DNA of 8,853 nucleotides, taken from positions 10,958 through 19,810 of the forward strand of contig PMHI01000361.1 in the NCBI GenBank assembly GCA_003156615.1. Reading direction: 5' to 3'. The position numbers and the translations under genes are program-made. This stretch comes from Acidobacteriaceae bacterium. GTDB lineage: Bacteria > Acidobacteriota > Terriglobia > Terriglobales > SbA1. Below the pieces are notes generated by a model that did not search any database, was not told the DNA's origin, and saw only the letters and a list, made by a program, of their open reading frames with translations. Position 1 is the stretch's first letter. Every line of letters starts with the position of its first letter. Shown here piece after piece: positions 8,536 to 8,853 of the stretch.

Positions 8536-8853
8536 GAAGTAAAGCTTGAGTCCGAACTGCAGTTGTCGAGCCGTATTCGCAGTGCTAGTGACCGCTCCGA
8601 AGTTTGGAGCCTCCATACTTGTGACCGGGATCGCCCAAACTGGAGTATTCGTCGCGTTAAACATCTCGAAACGAAATTCCAGTCGAAATCGTTCCGTAAT
8701 AGGGAATTGCCGGAAGATCGAAAGATCCAAATTCTTGTACCAGTCCGAGCGCAGTGAATCCCGGCCCAAGTCCCCAAACGTATCCGCAGCCGGGTACTGG
8801 AAAGCTGGGACATTGATCCACTCAGCGGGGCTTCTATTGCTGGGATATGGGCT
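8533..8853 (-). CDS. TonB-dependent receptor, C-terminal end (5' part outside window)
   Basis: The frame is open from the window edge (8853 is a first codon position) to TGA 8535-8533, giving 106 residues. The sequence contains PAEWINVPAFQYPAADTFGD, GRDSLRSDWYKNLDLSIF, then ERFRLEFRFEMFNATNTPVW and PNFGAVTSTANTARQLQFGL, ending in KLYF. These are the final strands of the Oar-like, carboxypeptidase-regulatory-domain TonB receptors abundant in Acidobacteriota, usually about 1000 residues or more; the terminal Phe is the usual barrel-insertion signal. The protein would sit in the outer membrane and take up a bulky ligand using TonB energy; its ligand cannot be read from this fragment. It lies on the same strand upstream of the TPR and fucose genes, separated by 258 bp, so functional linkage is plausible but cotranscription is uncertain. 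Confidence 0.85.
   Translation of the reverse strand, partial: SPYPSNRSPAEWINVPAFQYPAADTFGDLGRDSLRSDWYKNLDLSIFRQFPITERFRLEFRFEMFNATNTPVWAIPVTSMEAPNFGAVTSTANTARQLQFGLKLYF

Noticed and set aside
8293..8757. 154-codon + strand open frame over the receptor-TPR gap
   Set aside because: It runs antisense to the receptor C-terminus, is rich in Arg and Ser without domain features, and lacks a ribosome site.

Overview
The window looks like a chromosomal segment of a GC-rich Gram-negative soil-type bacterium, most likely an Acidobacteriota. Two genes point that way: the C-terminus of a large TonB-dependent receptor of the Oar-like/carboxypeptidase-regulatory type, and a very long exported TPR protein, both common in that phylum. 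This assignment is inferred from protein style, not from a marker gene.

Layout. At the left edge, on the + strand, is the 3' part of pqqE, the radical SAM enzyme of PQQ biosynthesis; its first ~50 codons lie outside the window. Everything else is on the - strand. Read in the direction of transcription, from right to left, it comprises: the end of a TonB-dependent receptor gene (8533-8853); a 258-bp gap with two inverted repeats; a gene for an exported protein of about 894 residues with roughly 23 TPR units (5584-8268); two short-chain dehydrogenases (4757-5563 and 3882-4664); a FucP-type sugar/H+ symporter (2558-3871); a broken TPR gene remnant (about 2128-2557); and a small outer-membrane beta-barrel protein (1082-1924), which converges on pqqE.

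How the genes fit together. The two dehydrogenases resemble the first and fourth enzymes of the non-phosphorylating (Xanthomonas/Burkholderia-type) L-fucose pathway: L-fucose dehydrogenase and 2-keto-3-deoxy-L-fuconate 4-dehydrogenase. FucP would import L-fucose across the inner membrane. The lactonase, fuconate dehydratase and diketo-acid hydrolase needed to complete the pathway are not in the window. The TPR gene lies only 20 bp upstream of the first dehydrogenase gene, so an exported TPR scaffold appears to be cotranscribed with sugar catabolism, next to a TonB receptor. This arrangement recalls SusC/SusD and is the most interesting idea here.

No tRNA, rRNA, CRISPR array, insertion sequence or intact mobile element was seen. 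The possible novelty is the TonB receptor / TPR protein / fucose oxidation module rather than any unknown protein family.
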